This document shows positions 34,700-43,568 of a stretch of DNA of 64,000 bases, piece after piece. The position numbers and the translations under genes were made by a program. Position 1 is the stretch's first letter. Each line of letters begins with the position of its first letter. This DNA comes from Gloeocapsopsis dulcis (GTDB taxonomy: Bacteria > Cyanobacteriota > Cyanobacteriia > Cyanobacteriales > Chroococcidiopsidaceae): positions 2,444,001 to 2,508,000 of the forward strand of contig NZ_CP119968.1 of assembly GCF_032163395.1 (NCBI RefSeq). Reading direction: 5' to 3'. Below the pieces are notes generated by a model. It worked only from the letters and a program-made list of their open reading frames with translations. It had not been told where the DNA came from and searched no databases.

Positions 34700-37600
34700 G
34701 TGGCAACTATTCGTGGCACATCCGGCAATGATACTTTAACAGGCACACCGCTTGCCGACTCAATATTTGGTTATGCAGGTAATGACTTACTCTTAGGGCT
34801 TGCAGGCAACGACACACTTGATGGTGGACTTGGTAACGATACCCTAGATGGTGGATTAGGAATAGATTCCTTAATTGGAGGTTTAGGGAATGATACCTAT
34901 ATTGTTGACAATGTAGGAGACGTCGTTGTTGAGGCTGTTAATGGTGGTATCGATACAGTACAGTCTTCAGTAAATTACACTTTGGGTAGTAATGTTGAGA
35001 ATCTTACAATCTCAGGAGCGCCAGTGCTCGAGGGTAAGGGAAATGAACTTGACAACGTGATGCGTGCATATGCGGCGGGTGACGGTAGTGAGATTTTTAG
35101 ATACACGTTGCGTGGTGGTGCAGGAAACGATACTTTGTATGGTGCAGAAGGTGACTGGATATCTGAAGTCACAAATTATCTGTACGGCGGCGCTGGAGAT
35201 GACAAGCTAATTGGAGGAGATCTTGCTAAAAATATCATGTATGGCGGAGCAGGCAACGATACACTGATTGGCGGTATTTATGGTCAAGATCAAATGTATG
35301 GTGGACCAGGCGATGATACATATTTAATCGGTCATAAAGGTAGTACAACAATTTATGAAGAACCCAATGGTGGTATAGATACGGTTGATTCTGGATACAG
35401 TTACATCCTTGGAGACAACTTAGAAAATTTAGTATTATCAACTGGATATTATTCTTACGCCCAAATCGGTACGGGTAACGCTTTAAATAACAAAATTACT
35501 GGTAATGCTATCGGTAATGTTCTTCAAGGACTCGCAGGTAATGATACTCTCAGTGGAGAAGCAGGAGATGACCACTTGCTTGGTACTACTCGTGGAGTCG
35601 GGGAAAAAGATGTCTTAATTGGTGGAGCAGGAAGAGACACTTTCTACTTAGGAAATGCTAATACTGTTTTCTACGATGACGGTAACAGCACAACAGCCGG
35701 TTTAAACGATTACGCGCTGATTAAAGATTTTAATCCTAAACAAGATTTTATTAAACTCCACGGACGCAGAAGTAACTATTTCCTAGCACCATCTCCCGCA
35801 GGTTTACCCGCAGGAACAGCAATTTACCTTGATAAGCCTAGTACTCAGAAAGATGAATTAATTGCTATTGTGCAAGGAAGTTCTGGACTAAATATTAACG
35901 GTAAATATTTCCGATTTACCTCTGCTGAGCTTAATCCTTCTAACCTTAATGGTAAAAACGGCTTTACGCTCACAGGTGCTAGCACTCGTGAGGTGAGTAA
36001 TGCAGGTGATATTAACGGAGATGGTTTTGACGATCTTATTATAGGAAGTAACCGAGGTTCTTCTAATTATGTCGTTTTTGGTAAAGCGTCTAACTTCAAC
36101 TCCAGTTTGGATCTAACAAAACTCAACGGTACTAACGGCTTTAAAATTAATGGCATTCCAGTGCGTAGTGGTGGCTCCTCAAATACTTCAGTGAGCAGTG
36201 CGGGTGATATTAATGGTGATGGTATAGCTGATCTCATCATTGGTGCTCCTTATGCTAATCCTAATAATCGATATAATGCTGGTTCAAGTTATGTAGTGTT
36301 TGGTAAAACAGGAGGCTTCAGCGCTAATTTTAATCTTGCCAACCTCAACGGTAGTAACGGTTTTGCAATTAATGGTATTAGTGCTGGAGATCGCTCAGGT
36401 TCGTCACTAAGTAGTGCAGGTGATATCAATGGTGATGGTTTTGATGACTTAATTATTGGTGCTCCAGACATTACTACTTACGATCAATATCAAAACAGAC
36501 GTATTCCTGGCGCGGCTTATATAGTATTTGGCAAAGCTTCTGGTTTTCCTGCAAATATTAATTTATCTAGCTTGGATGGTAACAATGGTTTTGCTATTCA
36601 TAATACACAATATAGCTATCGCCTTGGCTCATCAGTTAGTGGTGCAGGTGACATCAACAATGATGGCTATGATGACATAATTATCGGGCAAGGAAGTAGC
36701 TCAAGCTACGTCCTATTTGGTTCACCTACTGGTTTTACATCTACCTTCGACACGTCCTCACTCAATGGCAGAAATGGCTTTGAGATCGTTGGATTAGATG
36801 CACAAGATGATGTCAAAATAAGCAATGCGGGTGACATCAACGGTGATGGCTTCGACGATATTATTATTGGAAATCCGATTAGGAGTTATAACTTTTACGA
36901 CCCTGGTACACGAACTGGTAAGAGTTATGTCGTATTTGGTTCTGCAAGTGGATTTGCCCCCAGCATAGATGTTTCCACACTCAATGGTACAAATGGCTTT
37001 AGGATTAATGGCATTAATGCTTATGACAATTCAGGGATTTCCGTCAGCAGTGCAGGTGATATTAACGGTGATGGTTTTGAAGATCTGCTAGTAGGCGCTT
37101 CTTCTATCAATTCCAATGGTATGTTCCATGCTGGCGAAAGCTATGTCATTTTTGGCAAAGCTGGAGGTTTTGGTACTAACTTCAACCTTTCCGAAATTGA
37201 TGGTACTAATGGCTTGATCGTCACTGGCAAGAACACTGGCGCTAGCTTAGGTTCCTCCGTGAGTAGTGCAGGCGATCTCAATGGAGATGGTTTTGACGAC
37301 TTGATTGTAGCTGCTAGTAATGAAAGCTACGTCATATTTGGACGCGATTTTACAAGTAAAGTCAATCGCCTCGGTACACCAGGAGACGATCTACTCATTG
37401 GTACGAATGGCAATGATATCCTGATCGGCGGGCTGGGTAACGATACCTTGCGTGGTGGTCGTGGCAGCGATGTTCTCTATGGTGGTGCGGGTGATGATGT
37501 GCTGATCTTTGGTCCGCAAAATCGCCGCATGGATGGCGGTAGTGGTAGCGATACTTTAGCAATTGAAGTCAGTAACATGACGATGGATTTGACAGCAATT

Positions 37601-37870
37601 CCCCGCAATCGCATCACTGAAATTGAAATTATTGACTTGACCGGAACAGGCAATAACTCATTGAAGTTAAATCGTTTGAATGTGCTGAACTTATCGGACA
37701 CGACAAATCAGTTAATTGTTAAAGGGAATGCGGGCGATCGCGTTACTTCCACACTGCAAGGATGGATTAGTAGTGGCACAACCACATTAGAGAATAATCT
37801 GTACAATCGCTATACTTCTGGTGCAGCAACGCTACTCGTAGATACTGATATTACGCAGACAATTAGCTAG
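34700..37870 (+). CDS. Secreted RTX protein with seven FG-GAP repeats
   Basis: This protein of about 1056 residues has an N-terminal block of RTX calcium-binding nonapeptides (GGLGNDTLD type) and further RTX-like units to about residue 310. Seven FG-GAP repeats follow, each with a DINGDGFDDLIIG-type calcium loop (about 440-880), which should form a seven-bladed integrin-like beta propeller. A second RTX block (GGLGNDTLRGG) and a C-terminal beta region finish the protein. It lacks a Sec signal, as expected for type I secretion. GTG at 34700 is chosen because AGGAGG lies seven bases before it; ATG at 34682 has no such site. A strong terminator follows at 37910. A decayed relative lies at 50524-53053. 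It is likely a cell-surface or released calcium-binding adhesin. Confidence 0.88.
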   Translation: MATIRGTSGNDTLTGTPLADSIFGYAGNDLLLGLAGNDTLDGGLGNDTLDGGLGIDSLIGGLGNDTYIVDNVGDVVVEAVNGGIDTVQSSVNYTLGSNVENLTISGAPVLEGKGNELDNVMRAYAAGDGSEIFRYTLRGGAGNDTLYGAEGDWISEVTNYLYGGAGDDKLIGGDLAKNIMYGGAGNDTLIGGIYGQDQMYGGPGDDTYLIGHKGSTTIYEEPNGGIDTVDSGYSYILGDNLENLVLSTGYYSYAQIGTGNALNNKITGNAIGNVLQGLAGNDTLSGEAGDDHLLGTTRGVGEKDVLIGGAGRDTFYLGNANTVFYDDGNSTTAGLNDYALIKDFNPKQDFIKLHGRRSNYFLAPSPAGLPAGTAIYLDKPSTQKDELIAIVQGSSGLNINGKYFRFTSAELNPSNLNGKNGFTLTGASTREVSNAGDINGDGFDDLIIGSNRGSSNYVVFGKASNFNSSLDLTKLNGTNGFKINGIPVRSGGSSNTSVSSAGDINGDGIADLIIGAPYANPNNRYNAGSSYVVFGKTGGFSANFNLANLNGSNGFAINGISAGDRSGSSLSSAGDINGDGFDDLIIGAPDITTYDQYQNRRIPGAAYIVFGKASGFPANINLSSLDGNNGFAIHNTQYSYRLGSSVSGAGDINNDGYDDIIIGQGSSSSYVLFGSPTGFTSTFDTSSLNGRNGFEIVGLDAQDDVKISNAGDINGDGFDDIIIGNPIRSYNFYDPGTRTGKSYVVFGSASGFAPSIDVSTLNGTNGFRINGINAYDNSGISVSSAGDINGDGFEDLLVGASSINSNGMFHAGESYVIFGKAGGFGTNFNLSEIDGTNGLIVTGKNTGASLGSSVSSAGDLNGDGFDDLIVAASNESYVIFGRDFTSKVNRLGTPGDDLLIGTNGNDILIGGLGNDTLRGGRGSDVLYGGAGDDVLIFGPQNRRMDGGSGSDTLAIEVSNMTMDLTAIPRNRITEIEIIDLTGTGNNSLKLNRLNVLNLSDTTNQLIVKGNAGDRVTSTLQGWISSGTTTLENNLYNRYTSGAATLLVDTDITQTIS

Positions 37871-37909
37871 TCAAGGAAAAGCAGGTTGCTCAAAATCTGA
37901 ATTTATCGT

Positions 37910-37933
37910 AAGTCCACACAGGTGGACTTTTTT
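37910..37933 (+). terminator. Rho-independent terminator of the RTX/FG-GAP gene
   Basis: A perfect 8-bp stem (AAGTCCAC and GTGGACTT) with a four-base loop ACAG is followed by a run of T to 37933. It lies 40 bp after the RTX stop codon and upstream of the glutaminase gene, so the two are separately transcribed. Confidence 0.9.
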
Positions 37934-38012
37934 ATTTAGCCATGACTTCAGTCACCAGGTTCATATTGTGCTAGCAATCAGAGAGAAGTATTAGCGTGAA
38001 TTGATTAACTTT

Positions 38013-39023
38013 ATGGTAGACGAGATAAAATGCGATCGCACTCCACAATTTCACTCACACTCTTTTCAAGAATACCTTGAAGACCTGTACCTCAAATACA
38101 AACACCTGCATGAAGGTGCAGTCGCCAGTTATATCCCAGAACTAGCAAAAGTAGATCCTGATTTATTCAGTATTTGTGTCATCACCGTCGATGGTCAAGT
38201 TTATCAAGTCGGAGACTACAATCAGCTATTTACGATGCAATCGATTTCTAAAGTCTTTGTCTATGGGATGGCGCTAGAAGAACACGGACGCGATTATGTT
38301 TTAACTAAAGTCGGTGTGGAACCTACCGGAGAAGCGTTTAATTCTATTATTCTCGACGAACGCTCGAAACGTCCTTATAACCCAATGATCAATGCTGGTG
38401 CGATCGCTACAACTAGTTTAATTGAAGGTTCAGGACCAACTGAACGCCTCAATCGAATGCTCGATATGTTTCAGCGCTACATCGGTCATGAAATCTTTGT
38501 GGATATTTCAGTCTTTATGTCGGAACGTACTACAGGACATCGTAACCGAGGTATGGCACACTTAATGCTTAATTTTGGCATGATTGACGAACGCATCGAT
38601 GAAGCACTTGACCTTTATTTTCAGCAGTGTTCAGTTATGGTAAATTGCCTAGATTTAGCGCTAATGGCAGCGACACTTGCTAATAATGGTGTAAATCCTA
38701 TTACTGGAGAACACGCAGTTGATGCCCGATATGTCAGAGATATCTTGAGTGTGATGTATACCTGTGGGATGTACAATTTTGCTGGTGAATGGGTGTATAA
38801 AGTTGGTCTACCAGCAAAAAGTGGCGTCAGTGGAGGAATTATCGTTATTGTGCCCAACCAAATTGGCATTGCTGTGTTCTCGCCGTTGTTAGATGCTAAC
38901 GGTAACAGTATTCGGGGAATTAAAGTTTGCGAAGATATTTCTCAAGAGTTTGGCTTACATCTGTTTGATTCTTCACGGGGCTGTACTAAATTTCTCGAAA
39001 CCATCTCGCAGGGCGTGAAGTGA
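38013..39023 (+). CDS. glsA: Glutaminase
   Basis: This 336-residue protein matches the serine-dependent beta-lactamase-fold glutaminases. The SxxK motif QSISKVF is near residue 87, NPMINAGAI near 126 and the C-terminal KSGVSGGI near 268. It hydrolyses glutamine to glutamate and ammonia. ATG at 38013 is preferred over a TTG at 38001. The protein has only the catalytic domain, without the STAS or nucleotide-binding additions seen in some cyanobacterial relatives. The gene stands between terminated RTX and ParA-like genes and is probably monocistronic. Confidence 0.9.
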   Translation: MVDEIKCDRTPQFHSHSFQEYLEDLYLKYKHLHEGAVASYIPELAKVDPDLFSICVITVDGQVYQVGDYNQLFTMQSISKVFVYGMALEEHGRDYVLTKVGVEPTGEAFNSIILDERSKRPYNPMINAGAIATTSLIEGSGPTERLNRMLDMFQRYIGHEIFVDISVFMSERTTGHRNRGMAHLMLNFGMIDERIDEALDLYFQQCSVMVNCLDLALMAATLANNGVNPITGEHAVDARYVRDILSVMYTCGMYNFAGEWVYKVGLPAKSGVSGGIIVIVPNQIGIAVFSPLLDANGNSIRGIKVCEDISQEFGLHLFDSSRGCTKFLETISQGVK

Positions 39024-39412
39024 AACTATCGCGATCTTCAAACCGTTTGCATCACTTTAGTTGATTAACTATCAGAAAAAACTACTACGACTTTTCCACC
39101 AAGGAGACTAACTTTTTATGACATAAATATTGACAAATTGCAGTAAATTTTTTCGCAAAACTTACCAGACTCCTCTAAACTAGTTAATTATGAAGATACA
39201 CAGGTTTTGTCTTGGTAAAGACTGCAACGACCTGTAAAGTAAAAAATTGATGTATTGTAGAACTATAAAAACGCTGTGTTAGTAAAAATAGGGAAATAAT
39301 TAAAAGCTATAACTTTGATAAAGGATTGATAATGCTGCTAAGTTTATCCAATAATACTGAATGTACATAGCCCTAAGCAAAATTTTATTCAAACCCCTAT
39401 TTTATTAATGTC
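39024..39412. other. Intergenic region upstream of the ParA-like gene
   Basis: This 389-bp AT-rich spacer contains no convincing gene or RNA. A TTGACA hexamer near 39130 lacks a good -10 at the right distance. It should hold the promoter of the ParA-like/coiled-coil pair. Confidence 0.45.
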
Positions 39413-40042
39413 ATGCCCGCGAAGATCATCGTTGTGTCAAATGGAAAAGGTGGAGTAGGAAAAACAACAACAGCAATGGGGTTATCTGCTATTTTTTCCG
39501 AGCGATACGAGGTTTTAACTGTAGATGCAGATAGCCAAGGGAGTTGTTCTTGGTGGGCGACACGCGGTAAGATGCCCTTTGATGTTGCTCAAGAAACAGA
39601 CCCTACGCTACTGAAGCGTTTGCGAAAAGTTGAAGGGTATGATTTTGTCATAGTAGACACAGCGCCAGCACTACGCTCGGAAGCATTAAAAGCAGTCATC
39701 GCGATCGCTGATTACATGGTTTTACCAACACCTTGCGCCCCGATGGATTTATCTGCATTGATTGAAGTCGTCAAAGCATCTGTGAAGCCAGCAGGAATTC
39801 CCCATCGCGTCTTATTAACTAAAGTTGATGTTAGAAGTACAGGAGAAGCTTTAGAAGCACAAAACACACTCATAAAATTAGGGATTCCTGTTTGTAAAAC
39901 ATTCATCCGAATTTACAAAGCGCACGAAAGAGCTGCCCTTGAAGGAGTACCAATTACTCAGTTAAAAGGGAAAAATGCCCGCGAAGCAGCAGCAGATTAC
40001 CGCCGAGTAGCAGAAGAAATACAGCGCGATTGGAGGCAATAA
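39413..40042 (+). CDS. mcdA: ParA-family ATPase, probable McdA (carboxysome positioning)
   Basis: This 209-residue ATPase of the ParA/MinD group has a deviant Walker A KGGVGKTTT with the signature lysine at about residues 12-20, Walker A' VDADSQGS near 37 and Walker B FVIVDTAPA near 75. It lacks the N-terminal HTH of plasmid ParA. The stop overlaps the start of a coiled-coil gene whose product has the features of McdB. In cyanobacteria McdA forms dynamic gradients on the nucleoid that space carboxysomes. The call rests on gene pairing and partner features, not on a sequence search. A chromosomal ParA of other function is the main alternative. Confidence 0.6.
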   Translation: MPAKIIVVSNGKGGVGKTTTAMGLSAIFSERYEVLTVDADSQGSCSWWATRGKMPFDVAQETDPTLLKRLRKVEGYDFVIVDTAPALRSEALKAVIAIADYMVLPTPCAPMDLSALIEVVKASVKPAGIPHRVLLTKVDVRSTGEALEAQNTLIKLGIPVCKTFIRIYKAHERAALEGVPITQLKGKNAREAAADYRRVAEEIQRDWRQ

Positions 40043-40635
40043 TGGTTAGAAAACGAATTGCAGATTTGTTGAACGAAGAGGGAGAAAAGTTGACGACTGA
40101 ACAAAGTTCATCTGAGCCAGATGCTACAAATAATGAGGAGTCAAGCAACGAGGAAAATATAGCAGTGGTAAAACAAACAAGAACAACTGCCAGATCGCGG
40201 AATACGAGTCGGACTCGACAAGTAAATCAAACTACATCAGATTCAGAAGGCATTGTCACTGAGTTACGCGCAGCCTTAAAGCAAGCACAAGAGAAAGAAC
40301 AGTCTCTAGAACATCGTATTGCAGAACTACTAGTAGAACTAGAAGATGAAAAAGCATTAGTCAAGGAACTTCGCCAAGATGTCGCAGATTTTAATGTAGT
40401 TAATACTGAATTAGAGCAAGCCAAGACAACGATTCTACAACTTGCAGAAGCTAACTCAAAGTTGATTGAGCAAATGAATTCTTTGAAAAAAGAACCTGCA
40501 CCGTTACAGAAGAAAGAACCAGCATCACAGCAGAAATACAAATCAGCACGACAGACAGTTGTATTTCCTCAACAAGATCAAGTAGATTTGGAAGGACAGT
40601 CTGTTGATTTTGCACGAAATACTTGGTTGCTGTAG
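40042..40635 (+). CDS. mcdB: Coiled-coil partner, probable McdB
   Basis: This 197-residue protein has a basic start (MVRKRIADLL), a long polar low-complexity N-terminal part rich in Glu, Ser, Asn and Thr (to about 75) and a coiled coil (about 75-150). A Gln/Lys-rich linker and a C-terminus ending ARNTWLL, with a single tryptophan near the end, follow. A disordered charged N-terminus, central coiled coil, Q-rich character and an invariant C-terminal tryptophan are the published hallmarks of McdB, the carboxysome adaptor of McdA. It has no ParB CTPase or HTH domain. ATG at 40042 shares a base with the mcdA stop, preceded by GGAGG. The assignment is inference from these features. Confidence 0.55.
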   Translation: MVRKRIADLLNEEGEKLTTEQSSSEPDATNNEESSNEENIAVVKQTRTTARSRNTSRTRQVNQTTSDSEGIVTELRAALKQAQEKEQSLEHRIAELLVELEDEKALVKELRQDVADFNVVNTELEQAKTTILQLAEANSKLIEQMNSLKKEPAPLQKKEPASQQKYKSARQTVVFPQQDQVDLEGQSVDFARNTWLL

Positions 40636-40642
40636 CATGAAT

Positions 40643-40671
40643 GGAGCTATTAGCTGTTAGCTCTTAGCTCA
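40643..40671. repeat. Short tandem TTAGCTx repeats
   Basis: Directly after the coiled-coil gene, the heptamer-like unit (AGCTATT / AGCTGTT / AGCTCTT) is repeated about four times. This is the kind of short tandemly repeated sequence common between cyanobacterial genes. No function is assigned. Confidence 0.6.
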
Positions 40672-40736
40672 TTGCCTTTTCTTAGTGTTTCGTTTGCGGA
40701 AGTACGGTGAGAAGCTGCTCAGTATTGCGTGTAGAA

Positions 40737-41126
40737 CTAAGCTAGATCTTTGCGTCTATCCACACTAATAGGACCAGAACCAAAGTACACTACCATCAAT
40801 AGTCCACCGATCAGTCCTAAATTTTTGAGGAACTGATTGATTTGCATATCTTCAGCAAAATTGGTGTGGAAAAGCAGCGTAGTAGGAACCAGAAAAACAA
40901 TGAGAGCGATCGCACCCCAGCGTGCCTTGTAACCTAAAATTACCGATAAAGCTCCCAGCAATTCTAAAATAATCGAACCCACCAACAAAAATCCGGTTAG
41001 CCCTGCGGGAATTCCCGTACTAGCCATAAATTCTTGGGTACCAGCAAAGTCCAAAATTTTATTGATACCAGAACGTAAGAAGATAACTGAGAGAAAGACG
41101 CGAGCAGCAAGAGGAATATAGTTCAT
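40737..41126 (-). CDS. DoxX family membrane protein
   Basis: This protein of about 129 residues has four hydrophobic segments and the DoxX-family pattern: an N-terminal ARVFLSVIFLRSGINKI, then a GILELLGALSVILGY-like central helix. ATG at 41126 is preferred to a TTG at 41132. DoxX-like proteins are small membrane proteins linked to redox enzymes or thiosulfate oxidation in some species. Here it lies 32 bp downstream of an NADH dehydrogenase-like gene in the same direction, so the two are probably co-transcribed and a redox link is plausible. Confidence 0.8.
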   Translation of the reverse strand: MNYIPLAARVFLSVIFLRSGINKILDFAGTQEFMASTGIPAGLTGFLLVGSIILELLGALSVILGYKARWGAIALIVFLVPTTLLFHTNFAEDMQINQFLKNLGLIGGLLMVVYFGSGPISVDRRKDLA

Positions 41127-41158
41127 TGCCAAGTTACCTAAACTAGTGTCAGAATAGC

Positions 41159-42463
41159 TCAGTGCTCTTGATTGTGCCAGTTTCTAGCAGAATCTGGCGT
41201 ATTTTCTGCAACTGTTAGCCTGTTTGGTGGAAAAATCAGACGAATCGAGCGATCGCCAAAGAAATAATCGCGCAGCCAATCCATCAGTACAATCCAGCAA
41301 TTTCGTCCACCAGGAAGATAATACAAGTGAATTCCCAGCCATAATAACCATGCAGGAAAACCCGTAAAAGTGAAGTTACCAGTTTGGGCGACGCCAGCAT
41401 TACGTTTAATAATCGCTGCCCTACCCTTATCTACATAACGAAACGGTTTTGGTTCCTTACCTTTAATCTGACGCAAAATATTTTGTGCGGCTGCGGTACC
41501 TTGTTGTAAAGCCACAGGGGCAACTAACGGTAGTGGTTCTCCGTCTTGTTCAATATAAGCTGAATCCCCGACAACATACACTTGTGGATAACGTGGTAAT
41601 TGTAGCGTTGGTAAAACCGCAACTTGTCCTTTGGCTGCTGGAAATAGTTCTGCTGTCGGTGTAGGTGGAGAGGCTTGTACCCCTGCTGTCCACACGATCG
41701 TCTTCGAGAAAATTGCTGTACCGTCTTCAAGATACACTGCCTTCGGCGTAACTTTAGTGACCTTAGCTTGAAGATAGACTTTAACTCCAGAGCGTTGTAG
41801 CTGTTTGTAAGTGTAGTCTGATAAACGTAGTGGGAGATCCGCAAGCAGGCGATCGCTTGATTGCAGTAAAATAACTTGCACTTGCTCCATCTCTAGTGTA
41901 GGAAAGTCTTTAACTAATCGACCGTGAATGAGTTCTACTAAGGCTCCTGCTAGTTCTACACCCGTTGGTCCACCACCAACAATGATAAACGTTAGGAGTA
42001 ACTGACGCTGCGCTGGATCGGGTTCGCGCACAGCTTGTTCAAAACAAGAAAGAAGATGATTGCGCAAGTACACGGCTTCTGGCAGCGTTTTCATCGGCAG
42101 GGCGTACTTATCAGCCCCTGGTATTCCTAAAAACTGAGATTCGCTACCCGTAGAGAGAATTAAAAAATCGTAGGGAATTGTTAAACCATCGGTAACAACA
42201 ATCCGATTAGCGAAGTCAATTTGTGTCACTTCTGCCATTAAAAAATTAGCAAAAGGTAATCGCTGAAGAATACCACGTACAGGATAGGCAATTTGTTCGG
42301 GTTGGAGTTCGGCAACGGCTACCTGATACAGCAAAGGAATAAATGTATGGTAGTTGTTGCGATCAATAAGTAATACATTGGTTTGGGCACACGCTAGCGA
42401 TTGGGTTGCTTTCAACCCACCAAAACCAGAACCAACAACGACAACACGAGGGCGTCTCGGCAC
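41159..42463 (-). CDS. Type II NADH dehydrogenase-like FAD oxidoreductase
   Basis: This 434-residue protein has an N-terminal FAD-binding GxGxxG motif (VVVGSGFGGLKA near residue 7) and a second dinucleotide-binding motif (IIVGGGPTGVELAGAL near 163). It also shows the GD-rich FAD segment VYVVGDSAY near 300. The C-terminal region (about 375-415) is hydrophobic and could bind the membrane. This fits NDH-2 enzymes, which pass electrons from NAD(P)H to quinones without pumping protons. The start is GTG at 42463. A DoxX gene follows on the same strand. Confidence 0.88.
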   Translation of the reverse strand: MPRRPRVVVVGSGFGGLKATQSLACAQTNVLLIDRNNYHTFIPLLYQVAVAELQPEQIAYPVRGILQRLPFANFLMAEVTQIDFANRIVVTDGLTIPYDFLILSTGSESQFLGIPGADKYALPMKTLPEAVYLRNHLLSCFEQAVREPDPAQRQLLLTFIIVGGGPTGVELAGALVELIHGRLVKDFPTLEMEQVQVILLQSSDRLLADLPLRLSDYTYKQLQRSGVKVYLQAKVTKVTPKAVYLEDGTAIFSKTIVWTAGVQASPPTPTAELFPAAKGQVAVLPTLQLPRYPQVYVVGDSAYIEQDGEPLPLVAPVALQQGTAAAQNILRQIKGKEPKPFRYVDKGRAAIIKRNAGVAQTGNFTFTGFPAWLLWLGIHLYYLPGGRNCWIVLMDWLRDYFFGDRSIRLIFPPNRLTVAENTPDSARNWHNQEH

Positions 42464-42608
42464 TATGAATAGCTCTCGTCTAGACAGTCTACTGGTGTTA
42501 TAGTAGCGAGAAATTTAAAGCTAGGGAAGTTGGAAGTAATAAAGAGCAGAGATTTTGGTAGGTCGCAAAGGTTATAGTAGGGCAGTTTTTAAGGCTATTT
42601 CAAGGGCG

Positions 42609-43381
42609 GGTAGTGCTAAACAAGTAATGATGCATTGTAGTAATGCACAAAATACCAAATAGCCCCAATATGATTCTCCAATGACCTAGAAAAGGACAAG
42701 GTTTTTCGCACCAATCGAGACACCCGTTGCCTGAGCGTGTTGTTGAAGCGCTCAACATAACTGGTCTTGCCCGTCTCTTTGCCGACTGCACGATGCCGCT
42801 TATTCGGTAAAACTGCTGCGTAGGCTGCCCAAAAATCGGTGTAAGCAACTGCACATTGACGGTAGACTGGGGGCAAAGAATTCCACAATTGACGAGCTGC
42901 CGTTTCGTCTCGTGTACCAATGTAAACGCCAACAATTTCACGCGTGTCTGCATCCAGAGCTAACCAAACCCATTGTTTGTTGCCTTTGTGGTCTACAAAT
43001 GACCACAACTCATCACACTGAATCGTTAGCACCCCTTTTTTTGGGTGTCACCTGCACTTGCCGAGGCACCTGAGCATATTTCTGATTAACGTAGCTTTGC
43101 AGCCATTGCTCAGACACCTGCGCTACACGAGCAATTCCAGCAAGGGAAATCCGCTCCAACAGCAATCGGTCAATCCACTCCCGTGTGTTTTGGTCTATCA
43201 CCTTCTTTTGGGGATGTTCTACGAATTGCCGACCGCATTCATGACATTTGAACCGTTGTTTACCGTTGTGAATTCGACCATTTTTGACTGTTTGAGAAGA
43301 TGCACAAATGGGGCAGGCAGGCATGAGAGAAAAAAATCAGCAAGAGTTCTACTTCTCCATCATTACATCTTGAGCACTACC
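42609..43381 (-). mobile_element. IS1-family insertion sequence, copy 2 (frameshifted)
   Basis: This 773-bp copy is nearly identical to the element at 17091-17862 but in reverse orientation. The only clear difference is an extra A in the A6 run inside the transposase (seven T at 43035-43045 on the plus strand). This splits the gene into 43013-43324 and 42616-43032. Terminal repeats GGTAGTGCT are intact. The flanking 8 bases do not match each other (CAAGGGCG versus GATTTTAA), so no target duplication remains; this suggests later rearrangement. With copy 3 it brackets the amidohydrolase gene. Confidence 0.93.
42616..43324 (-). pseudogene. IS1 transposase with +1 base in a poly-A run
   Basis: The reading frame is identical to the intact 235-residue transposase until the homopolymer at about residue 97, where A7 replaces A6. 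The N-terminal part then ends after KKRGANDSV and the C-terminal part restarts out of frame. An extra A could in principle be bypassed by slippage in such a run, so weak expression of full-length protein is possible. By sequence it is a frameshifted copy. Confidence 0.85.
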
Positions 43382-43568
43382 GATTTTAAGTATTAAAAAT
43401 TACTGTTATGTGGGTAGAAAAAATGATATTTTGATTGAACCACTAAGGACACAAAGAACGCAAAGGAAGAAATGAGTTTAGAGAATATTTTAAGTGGATT
43501 TTGATAAGAATTTATTTGATGAAGTATTTTAAAATTAATAGATTGATAGATAACTTAAGGTTAAATTT

